Shown in pieces: positions 1-10,960 of a DNA stretch of 64,000 nucleotides. A program made the position numbers and the translations under genes. Where the stretch lies: contig NC_092403.1 of the NCBI RefSeq assembly GCF_009017415.1, positions 2,418,001 to 2,482,000 on the forward strand, read 5' to 3'. How positions within the stretch are numbered: position 1 is the stretch's first letter; each line of letters starts with the position of its first letter. The notes beneath the pieces were generated by a model. It had not been told where the DNA came from. It did not search any database and was given only the letters and a program-made list of their open reading frames with translations. The stretch is from Aspergillus flavus (taxonomy: Eukaryota > Ascomycota > Eurotiomycetes > Eurotiales > Aspergillaceae).

Positions 1-1874
1 GTTGGTCCCGGCAGCCACGTAGTCAGCCACATCATAAAGCATCCTCGAATGTCGGACGATCTCTCCAAGACGCTCGAGACGACGTTTTCGGATCGTCATT
101 TCTGCCGGCGTTGGGGACAGTTTCACATCGATGGCAGTGAGAACAAGAGGCACAGCGGTATAGGCCAAACTGAAATGTCAGTGTCTATCGCCAATCGACA
201 GTCAGAGGAAACGTACACGCTCAAAGGGATCCGCTCCGCACGGCCTTGGCTACAGAAATACTCTATAGCACTTGTTAAACCATTCATGGCTCTGCGAAGA
301 TCCGCGCCAGTTTCCAGCAGCTGGGCCCGATAATTAGCTCCGGTGAAGCTCAGATGTTTCTCGATAATCAATGCTTCGTACTGGGCCAGATCAACGCGGG
401 CGGCACTAGAGCAATCAGACATGTTTGAAGGTAAGGATGAGTGTTAACCTACTAGTAATACATCCAAGTCAGATGAGTAAAGAAAGTGACGGTCTCATGA
501 CTGGTAGATGGTAGGACAATCGAAACGTCCTCCCACTTCGTCAGATATCGCTTGATGCGCCGAATGGCAGCAAGAACGGCCTGGAATTCGGCCAACGAAA
601 GTGACGGGGACGATACGCCCTGCGACGAAAACACCAACGCAACCATATCGGTGAGAAGAACCGCTAGTTTGCATTGTTCCTGCAGTACTTGGAATAGTAG
701 TATTTTAACCTGCGGGTCATATACGCGCGAGCTTACTATTTCCTCTGCGAAATCCTCTTCTGTGAGCCAGTTTGCGCCCATGTTGAATTCCACTGATGTA
801 ATTTGAGGACGACGACGCAGGCCAATCGATAGAACCCGATCACGTAGTACCATAGACCACCACAGCCGTTTCATCAAGGATAAGTTGATCCCTTGGTCAC
901 CTGGGCCTGGTCCACAACCCACAATCATAGCATTTTGAATAGCACGCATCAACCATATACTGCTAGCTTGAGGATCGTGAGCGGAGGTGTGGTGGGCGAG
1001 GAGAACGGAGCCTTGTGCTTTGGCGAATGCGTCATTTTCTGCTTGGAGATCGAAGAGTAGCTGGTGGCATTAGCAATGCTCCAACAGGGACAAGAGTAAC
1101 AGGGCTAGCTACCTTGGCACGATTGTAGAATGTTGTTCTAGCTTTTCGTCTATCACTGAATCCGCATTTGTGGAGCGTTTCCAAGGAGACGTGCTGATGG
1201 TGTTAGTGGGAATGAATGACCAGAAGGATAGTGTGTATACGTACAGGGCAGCTCGAAAAGAGAAGAGCTTGCAAAACAAATAGTGATATTGTATGTGAAG
1301 CGGAGTCGGCAGAGATACGCCAAAACCCTGCTTCATCCAGAACAGGAAGACATGGATGAATTTGGAGAAAATACTGCCTCGCGAATTCATTGATCGTTGA
1401 CCAATCCGGAACACTCAAGGACCCTTTCGATACCAAGTATGTCACATCTTCCTGGGGTAGGATCGCCAGACCATTGAGCGTGAGGAAAGGACAAAAGAAG
1501 AATGACACGTTGCCAGGAGTGGTGAGATCGACAGACGTTTCTATCCCAGGCCCAGTTCGAAGGTTACCATAAAGCCCATCGATTGGTTCTTCTCGGTGTT
1601 TGATTCGCTTCGCTGTTTCGTTGACAGATGCATCCCGTTGAGGAATATCCTCCTCTGCATTCCCAGGCTTTGCTGAACTATGAAAGAATTAGCTGAGTCA
1701 GGAGGGAGCTGTCGGTACATACTGCCTGCTAGCTCTTGAGCCGAGTGTGCAATCACTTCGACCATCTTGGCGACATCTCGTACATGGACAGCCATGGATA
1801 GAAGCGTCGCATCGGACCTTCCGATGTCGACACCAATAACAGGCCCGCGGGGCCCGTTTAGTTCGCTGCCACAT
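1..1874 (-). CDS. Zn2Cys6 transcription factor, CTF1-like (C-terminus cut by window edge)
   Basis: Nuclear DNA-binding regulator. Predicted exons on the minus strand: 1874-1723, 1677-1245, 1193-1113, 1060-462, 405-217, 169-<1. The start is the ATG at 1874, which has an in-frame TGA just upstream. Exon 1 holds a complete binuclear cluster (CYWCRHRKVRC, then CPCTRCRQDGRSDC), about residues 12-40. After a short linker comes the fungal transcription factor domain, recognisable by LQIHPCLPVLDE, the segment around HVSLETLHKCGF, AHHTSAHDPQASSIWLMRAI and TAIDVKLSPTPAEM. These match the cutinase regulator CTF1/xylanolytic-activator type. All five introns are 45-56 bp with good ends and keep frame. No stop is seen before the window edge. 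The target pathway cannot be read from the sequence; the MpaB-type oxygenase is its nearest upstream neighbour. Confidence 0.9.
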
Positions 1875-2310
1875 CGGTCAAAGTCGAGGTAGTCTCCTGG
1901 ACGGATGAAGATCGTGAATGTGAAAGTGAAGAGGTGTTGGGCTATGAATCTGGGGGGAGGAGACTTCCCCGCCCTTCGGTATTTCAAATATTCCCCGGAT
2001 GAAGCTAGACGTTGTCGATCATGCTGGTAGAATGAGGTCTAATATTTCCGAGAACAATCCGCCAATGGACATGGACATGACTCAGTGATCAGCTTGGCAG
2101 CTTGCGTACTAACTCCAGTTCATTAGAATTACCCCTCTTTACCAGGCGGGACCTATCATTTAGAGTTATAACGTATCTATTTCTTAGAATTAAATCTCTA
2201 TTGAAGGTGCCGATACCCCACAGATAATCCCGCGGCATATTCGGATCTCGGCCCCACCATGTGAAGCATAAGCAACAAATAATCCACAATAAACGGTACA
2301 CTAATAACAG
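1875..2310. other. Intergenic, no gene seen
   Basis: AT-rich spacer between the start of the regulator and the end of the DUF2236 gene. The small reading frame at 2089-2301 has no recognisable domain and no splice partners. Confidence 0.5.
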
Positions 2311-3171
2311 CTACTTATGTTGGGCCTTCTTCATTCTCTTCCGCATGTCCTTCATGTAATACCGCATAGGGTAGGTCCGAATAAAACTCGGTGTAGCAGG
2401 GTACACAACCTTCGTAAGTCCCCGGACCACCTTTTGCATTCCCCTCCGACTCCTACTGGTCTTGAGCCCATACTCCTCCCGGATACGATCTGGAAGCAAA
2501 TCCGCGGTCATCAACCGCACCAGTGGCATGGAAATGCGGATCACGAAAGGAACCTGCTTATTGAACAGCAGATCCTTGCATACATTTTTCGCTTGTGGGG
2601 TTATCTGATGCTGTAACTTGTTGATTTGTTCATCCCAATAGATCCAGAACGCCTCGCGAGTCGGCGGCCACATCTCCGGCTGGACACGGAGGGAGACCGC
2701 AAGAACGGCATATTCACGATAGATTGCTTCAGCGGTGGCCTCGTCCATGCGCCCAAAGACCTGCTCATACAGATCAATCCCAACGGCGTAGAGAGTCGCC
2801 GCAACCCAGACCTGCAGGTGTGGATCATCGGCCGAGTAGTCAGGGCCTCTGACGACTGAATGTGCTTTATGGACCATCTCGATAATGATTTTCTTTTCTT
2901 CTGGTGTACCGAACGCCATGCAGTAGACGTATGTCATAGTCGTGCGAAGTCGATCCAACGGACGATAGGAGAAGTTGCTGTGTTCATCAACGCCTTTGCC
3001 AACGCCAGGCATGGCAACTTGCAGGAGAATGGCCGCTCCACCGCCGGCGAGTAGAATGCCTTCGCGAACTATTTTTTGGATTTTTTGAGGGTTCTCCAGC
3101 TCCGTGAGGAGCTTTTCATCGGCACCATTTGCTTTATCATTTTGAGTGGTGATGTCTTGTTTCTCGTCCAT
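2311..3171 (-). CDS. ER-bound oxygenase MpaB/rubber oxygenase-type (DUF2236) protein
   Basis: Single-exon protein of 286 residues starting at the ATG at 3171. It belongs to the DUF2236 family (latex-clearing/rubber oxygenase and MpaB/MpaB' catalytic domain), which are haem-dependent oxygenases cleaving isoprenoid or polyprenyl chains. Visible family features are the glycine-rich hydrophobic helix GGGAAILLQVAMPGVG (about 39-54), RPLDRLRTTMTYVYCMAFG, the VHKAHSVVRG histidine segment (about 101-110) and DPHLQVWVAATLYAVG. The N-terminus is hydrophilic, so membrane association probably comes from the internal hydrophobic helix. Size fits fungal members (about 280-330 residues). The substrate is unknown. 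In mycophenolic acid clusters the relative MpaB acts on a farnesyl chain, but no prenyltransferase is seen here. Confidence 0.85.
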   Translation of the reverse strand: MDEKQDITTQNDKANGADEKLLTELENPQKIQKIVREGILLAGGGAAILLQVAMPGVGKGVDEHSNFSYRPLDRLRTTMTYVYCMAFGTPEEKKIIIEMVHKAHSVVRGPDYSADDPHLQVWVAATLYAVGIDLYEQVFGRMDEATAEAIYREYAVLAVSLRVQPEMWPPTREAFWIYWDEQINKLQHQITPQAKNVCKDLLFNKQVPFVIRISMPLVRLMTADLLPDRIREEYGLKTSRSRRGMQKVVRGLTKVVYPATPSFIRTYPMRYYMKDMRKRMKKAQHK

Positions 3172-3719
3172 TTTGAAAGAGAATGGAGTAATATGGTATT
3201 ATTGATTCGATTAGTTCAGAAATTAAATCTGCCCATTTCTTTATATAACATGTCCACGGTTCACATTTTCTGTATTATCCAAGGACACATGCTTGACTGG
3301 GATTCAAATGCTTATGCATACTATACCGCGGACCGGACGGACTGTCGAGAACGCCAATCTATTCTGGTAAGAACTCATCCGCGGAAGCTGTTCAAGGGGT
3401 GTGATAGCGGGGTAGCTCGATGGCGATCCTCTAGGGTACCTATTCGCTAGACTAGGACGATCAAGTGCCGCCACTGTCCAAGCGTAAGTTAGGGACATGC
3501 GGGGTGTTGCAATCTCCCGTGTTCGCAACTATTCCTCAATTTGGGTCTGTTATATACGATGTATAGATCATTATATCTACATTCGATCATTGGCCGTAAA
3601 TCAAGTTGAAGATGAAGAACCAAGCTTTTCCCCGCATTCCCCAGAAATTCCATCAGAGGGCCTAGGATGTCATATAAAATAGCATGATATAGACTTGGTA
3701 CATGTAGACAAGCAGCGCA
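3172..3719. other. Intergenic, divergent promoter region
   Basis: Shared upstream region of the DUF2236 gene (-) and the DUF3712 gene (+). Only short spurious frames are present. Confidence 0.5.
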
Positions 3720-5045
3720 ATGGAGAAGAAATATTCTGAAAAGGATACACGAGCAACTAAGCTCTCTGCTCTCGACGCGGAAATTGAATATGTCGAAAAT
3801 GCAGGTTCCGATGTACCTGGTCAGGGCAGAAAAGCAACCAAACTAAGAGTTAAGCGCCATTTCCGCCGTTTCTGGTTTTGTTACCTGGTCGCTGGCATCG
3901 TGTTTTTGGCTATCTTCCTCCCCATTTTGTAGGCCTTATGAAACACATTTCTTAATATACATCCTGATAATCTACAGTTTCATCTACATTATCCCTGCCA
4001 TTGCGCAGAGAGTCGTCGACGATACCAGCCTTCCCGTCTATGCAGCACGTATTCTCGATCCGACGCCGGACAGTGTCACCTTCTCGATCGATACGTCGTT
4101 GAAAATCCCCGCTGGCCTCTCTGTGCGGATTGACCCATTCTCCCTGTCCCTATTCAACCGCGAAGTGAAGCCGATGGTTCCATTTATCGACGTAGCATTG
4201 CAAGGGTACAATCTCAAGGGAACTACGAAGATGAGCATCAGCAGCAATAACACAGCTGTCCTCAACCGGGAGCAATTCGTCGAGGCATTAACCAAGGCCG
4301 TATATTCGAAGCAGTTTAAATTGTCGGCAAAGGGTTCGACAACAGGACATTTGGGGGCTCTCAAGGCACCGGTGACTCTGGATAAAGATGTGGAACTTGC
4401 TGGTCAGTTCTCCGAGGCGTCATATGTTAAATGTTTCTGACAACCAAGAAAGGGCTGGACAAACTCAGCGGGTTCTCCATCGATACAGCCAGCCTTATCC
4501 TACCAGCGGAAGAAGATGGAACTAACCTGAGAGGAACCGCAACACTGCCCAACCATTCTGTTGTCACGTTTGCTCTGGTGAGTCAGTTCATTGACTAGAT
4601 CTCTTGGACCATACTGATTCGATAGGGTAACGTCACTCTCAATCTCAAAAGCGCAGACGTCGTAATTGGGCAAGGCTATCTCGACAACGTCGTTTTGTCG
4701 CCGGGTAATAACACAATGCCTTTACGAGCAACACTCAATATCCGAACCGTGTTGGAGAATCTTCTGGACATCCTGGGAGCCCAAGCGTCAGCACTGATGG
4801 ATGGCAAATTGGAAATATCAGCGTCGGGGAACTCCACCGTATACAATGGGCAGCATATTCCATACTTTGAAGAAGTTTTGAATAACCTCACAATTACGGC
4901 ACGAGTGCCAATTGCGACAATTCTGAGCGGTACGTTGAGTGGGTTGAGGAACTCTAGCTTGTTGGATGGTTTAAATGGGACGCTGGACAGTGCGGGGGGC
5001 CTGCTCGGCAATATTGCAAAGTTGTCAGATATCCTTGGAGACTAG
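3720..5045 (+). CDS. Single-pass membrane protein with DUF3712-type region
   Basis: Predicted exons 3720-3928, 3978-4402, 4453-4577, 4626-5045 give 392 residues. A basic cytosolic N-terminus ends in a strong membrane helix (FCYLVAGIVFLAIFLPI and following, about 53-78). The rest is an extracytoplasmic, beta-rich, repeat-like domain of the DUF3712 type with several NxS/T sites (such as SSNNTAVLN and LPNHSVV) and phrases such as VRIDPFSLSLFNR and PFIDVALQGYNLKGTT. Fungal members of this family are poorly characterised and resemble LEA-like vacuolar or ER membrane proteins; no enzymatic role is known. The second intron could also end four bases earlier, but the end chosen keeps frame with its 5' site. 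Confidence 0.8.
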
Positions 5046-5206
5046 TTATGCATTTTTTTTATACTTAAGCAAAATAGCTCGACGATCTGCGGTCCGTGGT
5101 CCGTGGAAGTAAACCGAGGTCTGCAACTTTGAAGACAACCCCGCCCACTCATATATACAGGGTATGGAAGCACCGTATAGTCGTTATCATCAATCAATCT
5201 GCAACC

Positions 5207-5561
5207 ATGGCTCAAATATCGGATTCCATCAACACAATCCAACGATTTACTCCAGAAGACGTTTCAAAACACAACACTCCCGATAACCTATGGACCATCA
5301 TTGGCAATGAGATATATGACTTGACCGACTTTCAGAAAGAGCATCCAGGGGGAGCAAAAAGTACGCCCACTCTTTTTATGTGTTGTTTTCCAAGTTCTGA
5401 CAACATTAGTTCTTCAAGCCGTTGCAGGAAAAGACGGGACAAAAAAGTTCCGCAAATATCACCGAGAGGCGTTGTTGGTGAAATACAAAACATTACTGGC
5501 AGGAGAGCTGGTAGTCCAGCCAAAGGGCCGAAAATGGTTATTCTTCAAAACTTCCAAATGA
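5207..5561 (+). CDS. Cytochrome b5 haem-binding domain protein, soluble, 98 aa
   Basis: Exons 5207-5360 and 5419-5561 encode a one-domain cytochrome b5 of 98 residues. The haem ligands are both visible: HPGG (about 46-49) and the histidine in RKYHREALL (about 70). The intron falls directly after HPGGAK and splicing restores the VAGKDGTKKF motif. There is no C-terminal membrane anchor, so the protein is probably a soluble one-electron carrier able to feed P450s, desaturases or hydroxylases. It lies upstream of an alcohol dehydrogenase and about 5 kb from a P450, but nothing proves a functional link. A TATA-like sequence lies around 5150. Confidence 0.88.
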
Positions 5562-5977
5562 GCCATCATGGCTTCCCGTGATGGGTAACTTGTTTAGGGC
5601 TGTATGTAAAGGTGTAACGAAATTTCTCGGCTTGGGTACGTCCCAAAGCTCCTGCATGTAACTCGTTTTGTACTCATATTCATGTCTTTATCGTCTCTTT
5701 CCATTCGCTTTTCAAATATTGCTTAAAGTGCATCCTTCTTCATCTCTAGCGCCGATCGCCTAGTCGCCTCCCTGGAGGGTTCCCAGTGCAAAATTACTTT
5801 GCTTTCCTTGATGAGGGCGTCACATTTCATTTCAGATCCATGTAGCTCGAGTGAACGAATAGCAGCTTGATATTCTGGAGGAACCCTCTTGTCTTGTAGT
5901 CTATGAGTTCCCAATGCATCAAACTCTCCTCGCATTGGTCAAACCCTAGGATTTGCAGGTGGCGGAATATACATCGA
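5562..5977. other. Intergenic between convergent genes
   Basis: 3' regions of cytochrome b5 (+) and the alcohol dehydrogenase (-). A minus-strand frame at 5723-5935 (70 codons) shows no recognisable domain. Confidence 0.45.
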
Positions 5978-7190
5978 TTACTGCGGTATTCTTACCACTG
6001 CTCTACCAGCGATAGCATCATTTCTCAACCCATCCACTAGACGCGGCGTCTCCTCGAATTCAAAAACTTCAATTGCAGGCGTAATCTCTCCCCTGCCTGC
6101 CTGCTCCAAAAGCTCACTCATCTGGTCCTCCGTGCCTACCGAAGAGCCAACAATACAAAGACCTATCCACATCAGACTTAACACTCAAGGGATAGGATAA
6201 TCATAACTTACCTCTAGCCGCGGATACTGTCGCAGAAATAGGCCAGTCCATCTCATTCGGTGGTAGTCCCACCCCAACTATCAATCCCATATTCCTCACA
6301 ACCTGCGGCGCCATCGCAAATGCCTCTCTCGTCCCAGGCACCACAATTGTCGCATGTGCACCCTCTCCGCCTGTCACTTCTCGGACCCTGGCCGCAACGT
6401 CTTCCGTCCGGTAATCAATGAACACCTCGGCACCAGACTCCAAGCTAACCTTCCTCTTCACTTCGCCACTATCAACCGCAATAACCCGGAATCCCTTTAT
6501 CCGAGCAGCAATCTGGACCCCCAGATGCCCCAATCCACCACCTGACCCCGAAATCACCACCCAATCGCCGGAGCTGAGGAGGTAGTCATCCAACCTCCCC
6601 ACCGCACCAGCCATGGTAAGACCAGCACATAGCAAGGGCGCGGCCACTTCATCCGAGACTGTCTCCGGGATCCGTGTGATGAATCGCGCGTCCGCGATGA
6701 CGTACTGTTGTAATGTACCGGGCACGTGGCGACTCGTATTCTTCTGCTGGGCGCAGTAATGATTAAACCCGCGTTGACAGGCAGGGCATGTGGCACAGGC
6801 ACTGTAGAGCCATTTCACTCCGACTCGCTGGTGAAGGAGGGAGGGGGAGACGTTGGGGCCGGTTTGGATTACACTTCCGACACCTTCGTGGCCGATGATA
6901 GGGTTGTAGGCGCCCCAGGCTAGGACGGCACGGATTTCAGAGTGACTGGCTTTTGTTTAACATGTGCATTCTTTTTCCCGCTGAAATGTGATGGACGGGG
7001 GGGATGCTCACCAGAGTCCTGTACATGACAACTTGACTAGGATCTCGTCCGCTCCGGGTGTTCTGACTGGGATGTCGTCGCGGATGATCATTTCATAATT
7101 ATTCCCTGGACTTTGCACGACCACTGCGCGCTGAGAGCTAGGTATGGAATCCATAATGTTTGTTACTCTACGACTATCGTTTGGTGGCAT
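5978..7190 (-). CDS. Zinc-dependent medium-chain alcohol dehydrogenase
   Basis: Exons 7190-7012, 6945-6212, 6162-5978 give 365 residues, the usual length for yeast-type ADH. Splicing of the first intron restores the catalytic-zinc segment SCTGLCHSE. GHEGVG follows, and the structural zinc loop is complete (CATCPACQRGFNHYC). The Rossmann motif is SGSGGGLGHLGVQIA and the Asp of VIAVDSGE suggests NAD(H). It oxidises alcohols or reduces aldehydes in the cytosol; the substrate is unknown. The initiating ATG at 7190 is followed by a second in-frame Met 12 codons later, which could be the real start because family members usually begin nearer to it. It looks intact. Confidence 0.9.
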
Positions 7191-9123
7191 TTGTCGTGGT
7201 CTACGATGCGTTGACTACTTCTATTGATTTTGAATTTGAGGTCATCATAGGGCTACAGCCGAAGATACCCAGACGGCAATTCAGTCGGCATTCGTGTCAC
7301 GTGACTTGTACCGAGATGACCGGGATGTGTATGTGATTATCTTAGTGATTTGTTCTCTGTTCATTGACTAACTATTGAACGGTTCTTGTTCAGAAACTTT
7401 GCGACTTTCCCTTTCCGGAACAGGACTAGCTCAGGGCCGCTTTTTACTCAGTGATTACTTCTAGAATATAGAGATAGACAGAAATATATATACCAAGCGC
7501 TCCGGGAGCACTAAATTAATATATCAAAGTGAATCGTGATCCGGGATCAATTCTGTATTCAATCTATGTTAGTTAACTAAGCCGACTACTTTAAACAATA
7601 GGCTAACTAAAAATCATAGCACCAAGGCCCCTCTCTTCAACAATTAACTAAGGGTATAACCATCACGACGCCTCCAGATCTATAACTAAGTTCTACTTCA
7701 TTCCCTAATTTGCATATCTCTTAAATTTGCTTTCCTACGTCACAACATTGTTATTTACAAGATATAATGGGTTCATGGGTGGGAGATACCGGGAATGAGG
7801 TCATTTCCTTCTTTGGGTTGAATGATGCAAAGAGACGGTTGCGTGCAGTATGTGACGGTGTACGGAGGCTCGATCGCCAAGTGCGTCGTTCGACTTGGGT
7901 AGATCACTTCGCCGATCAAGGTATATTAGCTTCGGAGATGCTCGGTGTCACTACTGCATGCACTGTACGAATTGGGCTCTACTGACCGCTCACTGGGGTG
8001 TGGGGCAAAAAGGTTGGACATGAAGACCAGGTCACGGGTCTCAAGGTCTGATTGGCTCTCAGCTGATCTTGGAGCTTTTTGACACGCCTTAGTGCAACTC
8101 CACTGAGATTAGCACAAGTGGATCGATTCTTCTGACAATCGATGTGTCATGATCCGAAGCCGAGCCAGTGCAAATATCGTCCCATTTTTCTTGTTTTCCT
8201 GCAGCGGGTGACAAGCTTCTGCGGCAGATCTCTGGTCTCCGTATTTCATTGCCGAGAGAATGTCACTCACAATAACATTGATAACATGAGCTAAACAACA
8301 GATGGAGCTACCAATGCCTAGGAATCTTCGACTTCCACTGCATAAGGGGTCAAGTCATCTGATGAATACTACTCTGGGAGGATGAAATAGAGTTCAGACG
8401 CCAATATTTCATTATTCGAGACATTGCAGGCGGTGATGGTGAGCAACGTATCCTCCAATTGAAGCACAGAAAGCATATCCACAAGCAGTTCAGCCAAGTC
8501 TTTCCCACTATGTGACCCGAAATCTCACTGAACTCCAGGACTCGTTCCCAATATTCAAAGTTTGGAGGTAACCAGTAGCCCATAATTCCTAATATTGATT
8601 TATGATTCGTGCCGATCCACACATCCAGAGAAAGAGCAATTGTTGAGCAAGTTCTCGCAAGTTCATCAATTAGGTGGGCTCGATACTGGTCGAATCCGAG
8701 ACAATATGTCGAGCGAGGGTGCGAGGTCTGAATGGAAGCGAAACTGTTACAGAACCTGGTCTAGTGTACCTTATTGAAGGCGGACACACAAGGCAGAATA
8801 TCATGGGATTATGATAGCCGATTGTGTGTCATTCTTTATGCTATACTCTTTTAAACCAAACAACAGAGTGTACTTATCATCAATTGTAGTTGACGAGGAT
8901 GGTAGCAAGTTTCCGGCACCTCATCCGCTACTTTCGCTGAAATAAGAAACTTTCAGCGGGATAGATCCTTTCTATGGTTATCAGTACATACATACACAGG
9001 AATTGAATGGAACTGCTTTGATTCTTCTCAAATTTGGATATTGTACCGCGGACTGAATCGAGCGGTCAGGTTCTGGACATTTCCTAGCGCTACTAGATTC
9101 ACCAATAACCACCAACGCATGCT
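7191..9123. other. 1.9 kb gap with no supported gene
   Basis: Contains only short frames. One at 7767-7985 (+, about 72 codons, starting MGSWVGDTGNEVISFFG) has a plausible ATG but no domain I recognise and no clear continuing exon. Frames at 8350-8622 (-) and 8595-8777 (+) are likewise unrecognised. Could hold decayed sequence. Confidence 0.4.
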
Positions 9124-10694
9124 CTAGTTCCGGAAAGGTCTCGCAACAAGAACAGCAACCTCATCTCCCACCTCTCCTGGACGGTCCCGAAACTGCTTCT
9201 CCAAATGCGGCATGAGGGCCATCTTCATCCTCTCCAAATTGATATCGTCTCGGAACCAGAATCCCGCCAGTACCTCCGCCGCCTTTGCACACCTCTCTTT
9301 TAGGTCCATCTCAGGGAAACTGCAGAATGCATTCACCCGAGATATCTGAATATCACCGAAACCGTACTCACTAAAAACTCTGGCTGCTTCATGCAAAAGA
9401 TACCCCTGGTGGTCAACAGCGGTGTTATCAGCCGACAACGGTGCACAGACATCATTTAAGAGATTCACGAGTTCGTTATCCGGGGCACCTTGCACAATCA
9501 CGATTTTGGATTCAGGGGATGCCGGGTCCACGACGCGGGCTATCTCGTGCAACGACCTCTCCAGATCCTGGACGTAATGCAGAACCCACATGGCCACGGC
9601 TGCATCGAAATATCCGCTGGGAAAGGGGATATTCTCAGCTGATCCGGAGCGAATGACGACACCTTTCTCTTGTGCCTTTGCGGTTTGGATTTGGTTTCTG
9701 TCGGCGTTCGGTTCGATGGAGTAGGATTGGACGCCGCGGTTGGCAAGTTCGATGGGAAGCCCTAACTCCTATCAGCGGATATTCGGTAGGTGCATCTCAA
9801 GCGGTGCTGTCAGGGGTCGGAACTACAGGGGAGGCAAAATAGCATACTCCCATGACCGCTGCCCACATCCAAAACCCTTCTATTTCCTTTCAGGATATCA
9901 AGCACGGCATCGAACTCGTCCCGGACAAGTCTCTCCGAGAATGGTGCCCAGGCGCCCTCGCTCAGCGGGTGCGGCCCTCTGTATTTTGTTGGAAGGGGAT
10001 AGGGAGCCATAAGTGCATGCTGCACGACCTTTTTAGCAATGATGAAATAATGATCCTGGATCTCCTTTTCGTACGGCGGGGGGGAGGAAAAGCTCGCAAA
10101 TTTCTCGCTGACAATTTCAAATCCACATTTCTGGACTAGGTCATGCCAGCCAGCAGTTGTGTACAGTGTTCCTGTGAAGCGATGGTTCATGAATATCAGA
10201 TCGGCGTGGCGAACCAACTTTCCAGTGCTGTCATAGAGAGTTTCATCATGCACGAGAGATGTAGCGGGGATGGTCCCTAGAACTAATACCCCGTCTTGTT
10301 TGAGCCAGTCACAGTAGTTCAGCATCATGGTGTATGTCTGCGAATGGGTGAGCTGGAACATGGAGAAGATGGAGAATATAGCGTCATATTTCATTGTAGG
10401 CTGGAAAGTGAGCATATCTGCTTTTTCAAATTTACCCTTGATGTTGGATGACGCGATCTTGATCATCGCAGTTGAGATATCGATGCCGTGTACGTTGTGG
10501 CCGGCCAGAGCGACGTTGCTTGCGACTGGTTTGCCCGTGCCACAGCCTACGTCGAGGACATGGGATTGAGGAGGGAGGAGGGAGATGGCATCGGTTACCG
10601 TTTCTTTGAGGGTTGGATTGTTCATGTAGGCATCTTCGTACTGTTGACCCAGAGAGTCGAACAGGGTTTCTGCGGATAAAGCTGAGGTGGCCAT
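9124..10694 (-). CDS. Two-domain SAM-dependent methyltransferase
   Basis: Exons 10694-9848 and 9761-9124 give 494 residues containing two consecutive class I methyltransferase domains. Domain 1 carries motif I VLDVGCGTGKPVA (about 45-57) and the post-I acidic segment VHGIDIS. Domain 2 carries VLDVGSGHGRLPIELANRG, which is recreated only when the 86 bp intron (9762-9847) is removed using the third of three possible AG ends. It continues with YSIEPN and ENIPFPSGYFDAAVAMWVLHY. Single-domain fungal methyltransferases are usually 250-300 residues, so this is a tandem fusion. Both motif I loops look able to bind SAM. It is 266 bp from the P450 gene on the same strand, suggesting joint action on a secondary metabolite. 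O-, N- or C-specificity is not readable. Confidence 0.87.
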
Positions 10695-10960
10695 TGCGAA
10701 GGGGCTATGTTTTGTATGGATAGGCAGGGTGATCTCTACAGCAGGAGCTGTCGGTTTATATATTCATCTGTTCTATGCTAAACAGGTCTATCGACCCCGA
10801 TTTGAGCCCCCAGCTGACCTCTTGGCCGCTGCAGAACGTGTGATATGTAACTATCTCCGCCTCACTTGACCTTGGACATTAGGCCCAGCAATAATCGGTA
10901 CGAAATAATCCCTGTAGTGGAGTTCGCTGTGGGAGGATGGACCAGTTAACTCTCGAAAAC

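Noticed and set aside
1541..1987. 148-codon minus-strand frame as a separate gene
   Set aside because: A different frame of the same stretch encodes the Zn2Cys6 cluster, and a 45 bp intron joins it to the regulator domain.
7767..7985. Small gene MGSWVGDTGNEVISFFG..
   Set aside because: No domain, no continuing exon and no neighbouring partner; kept only as a remark in the gap entry.
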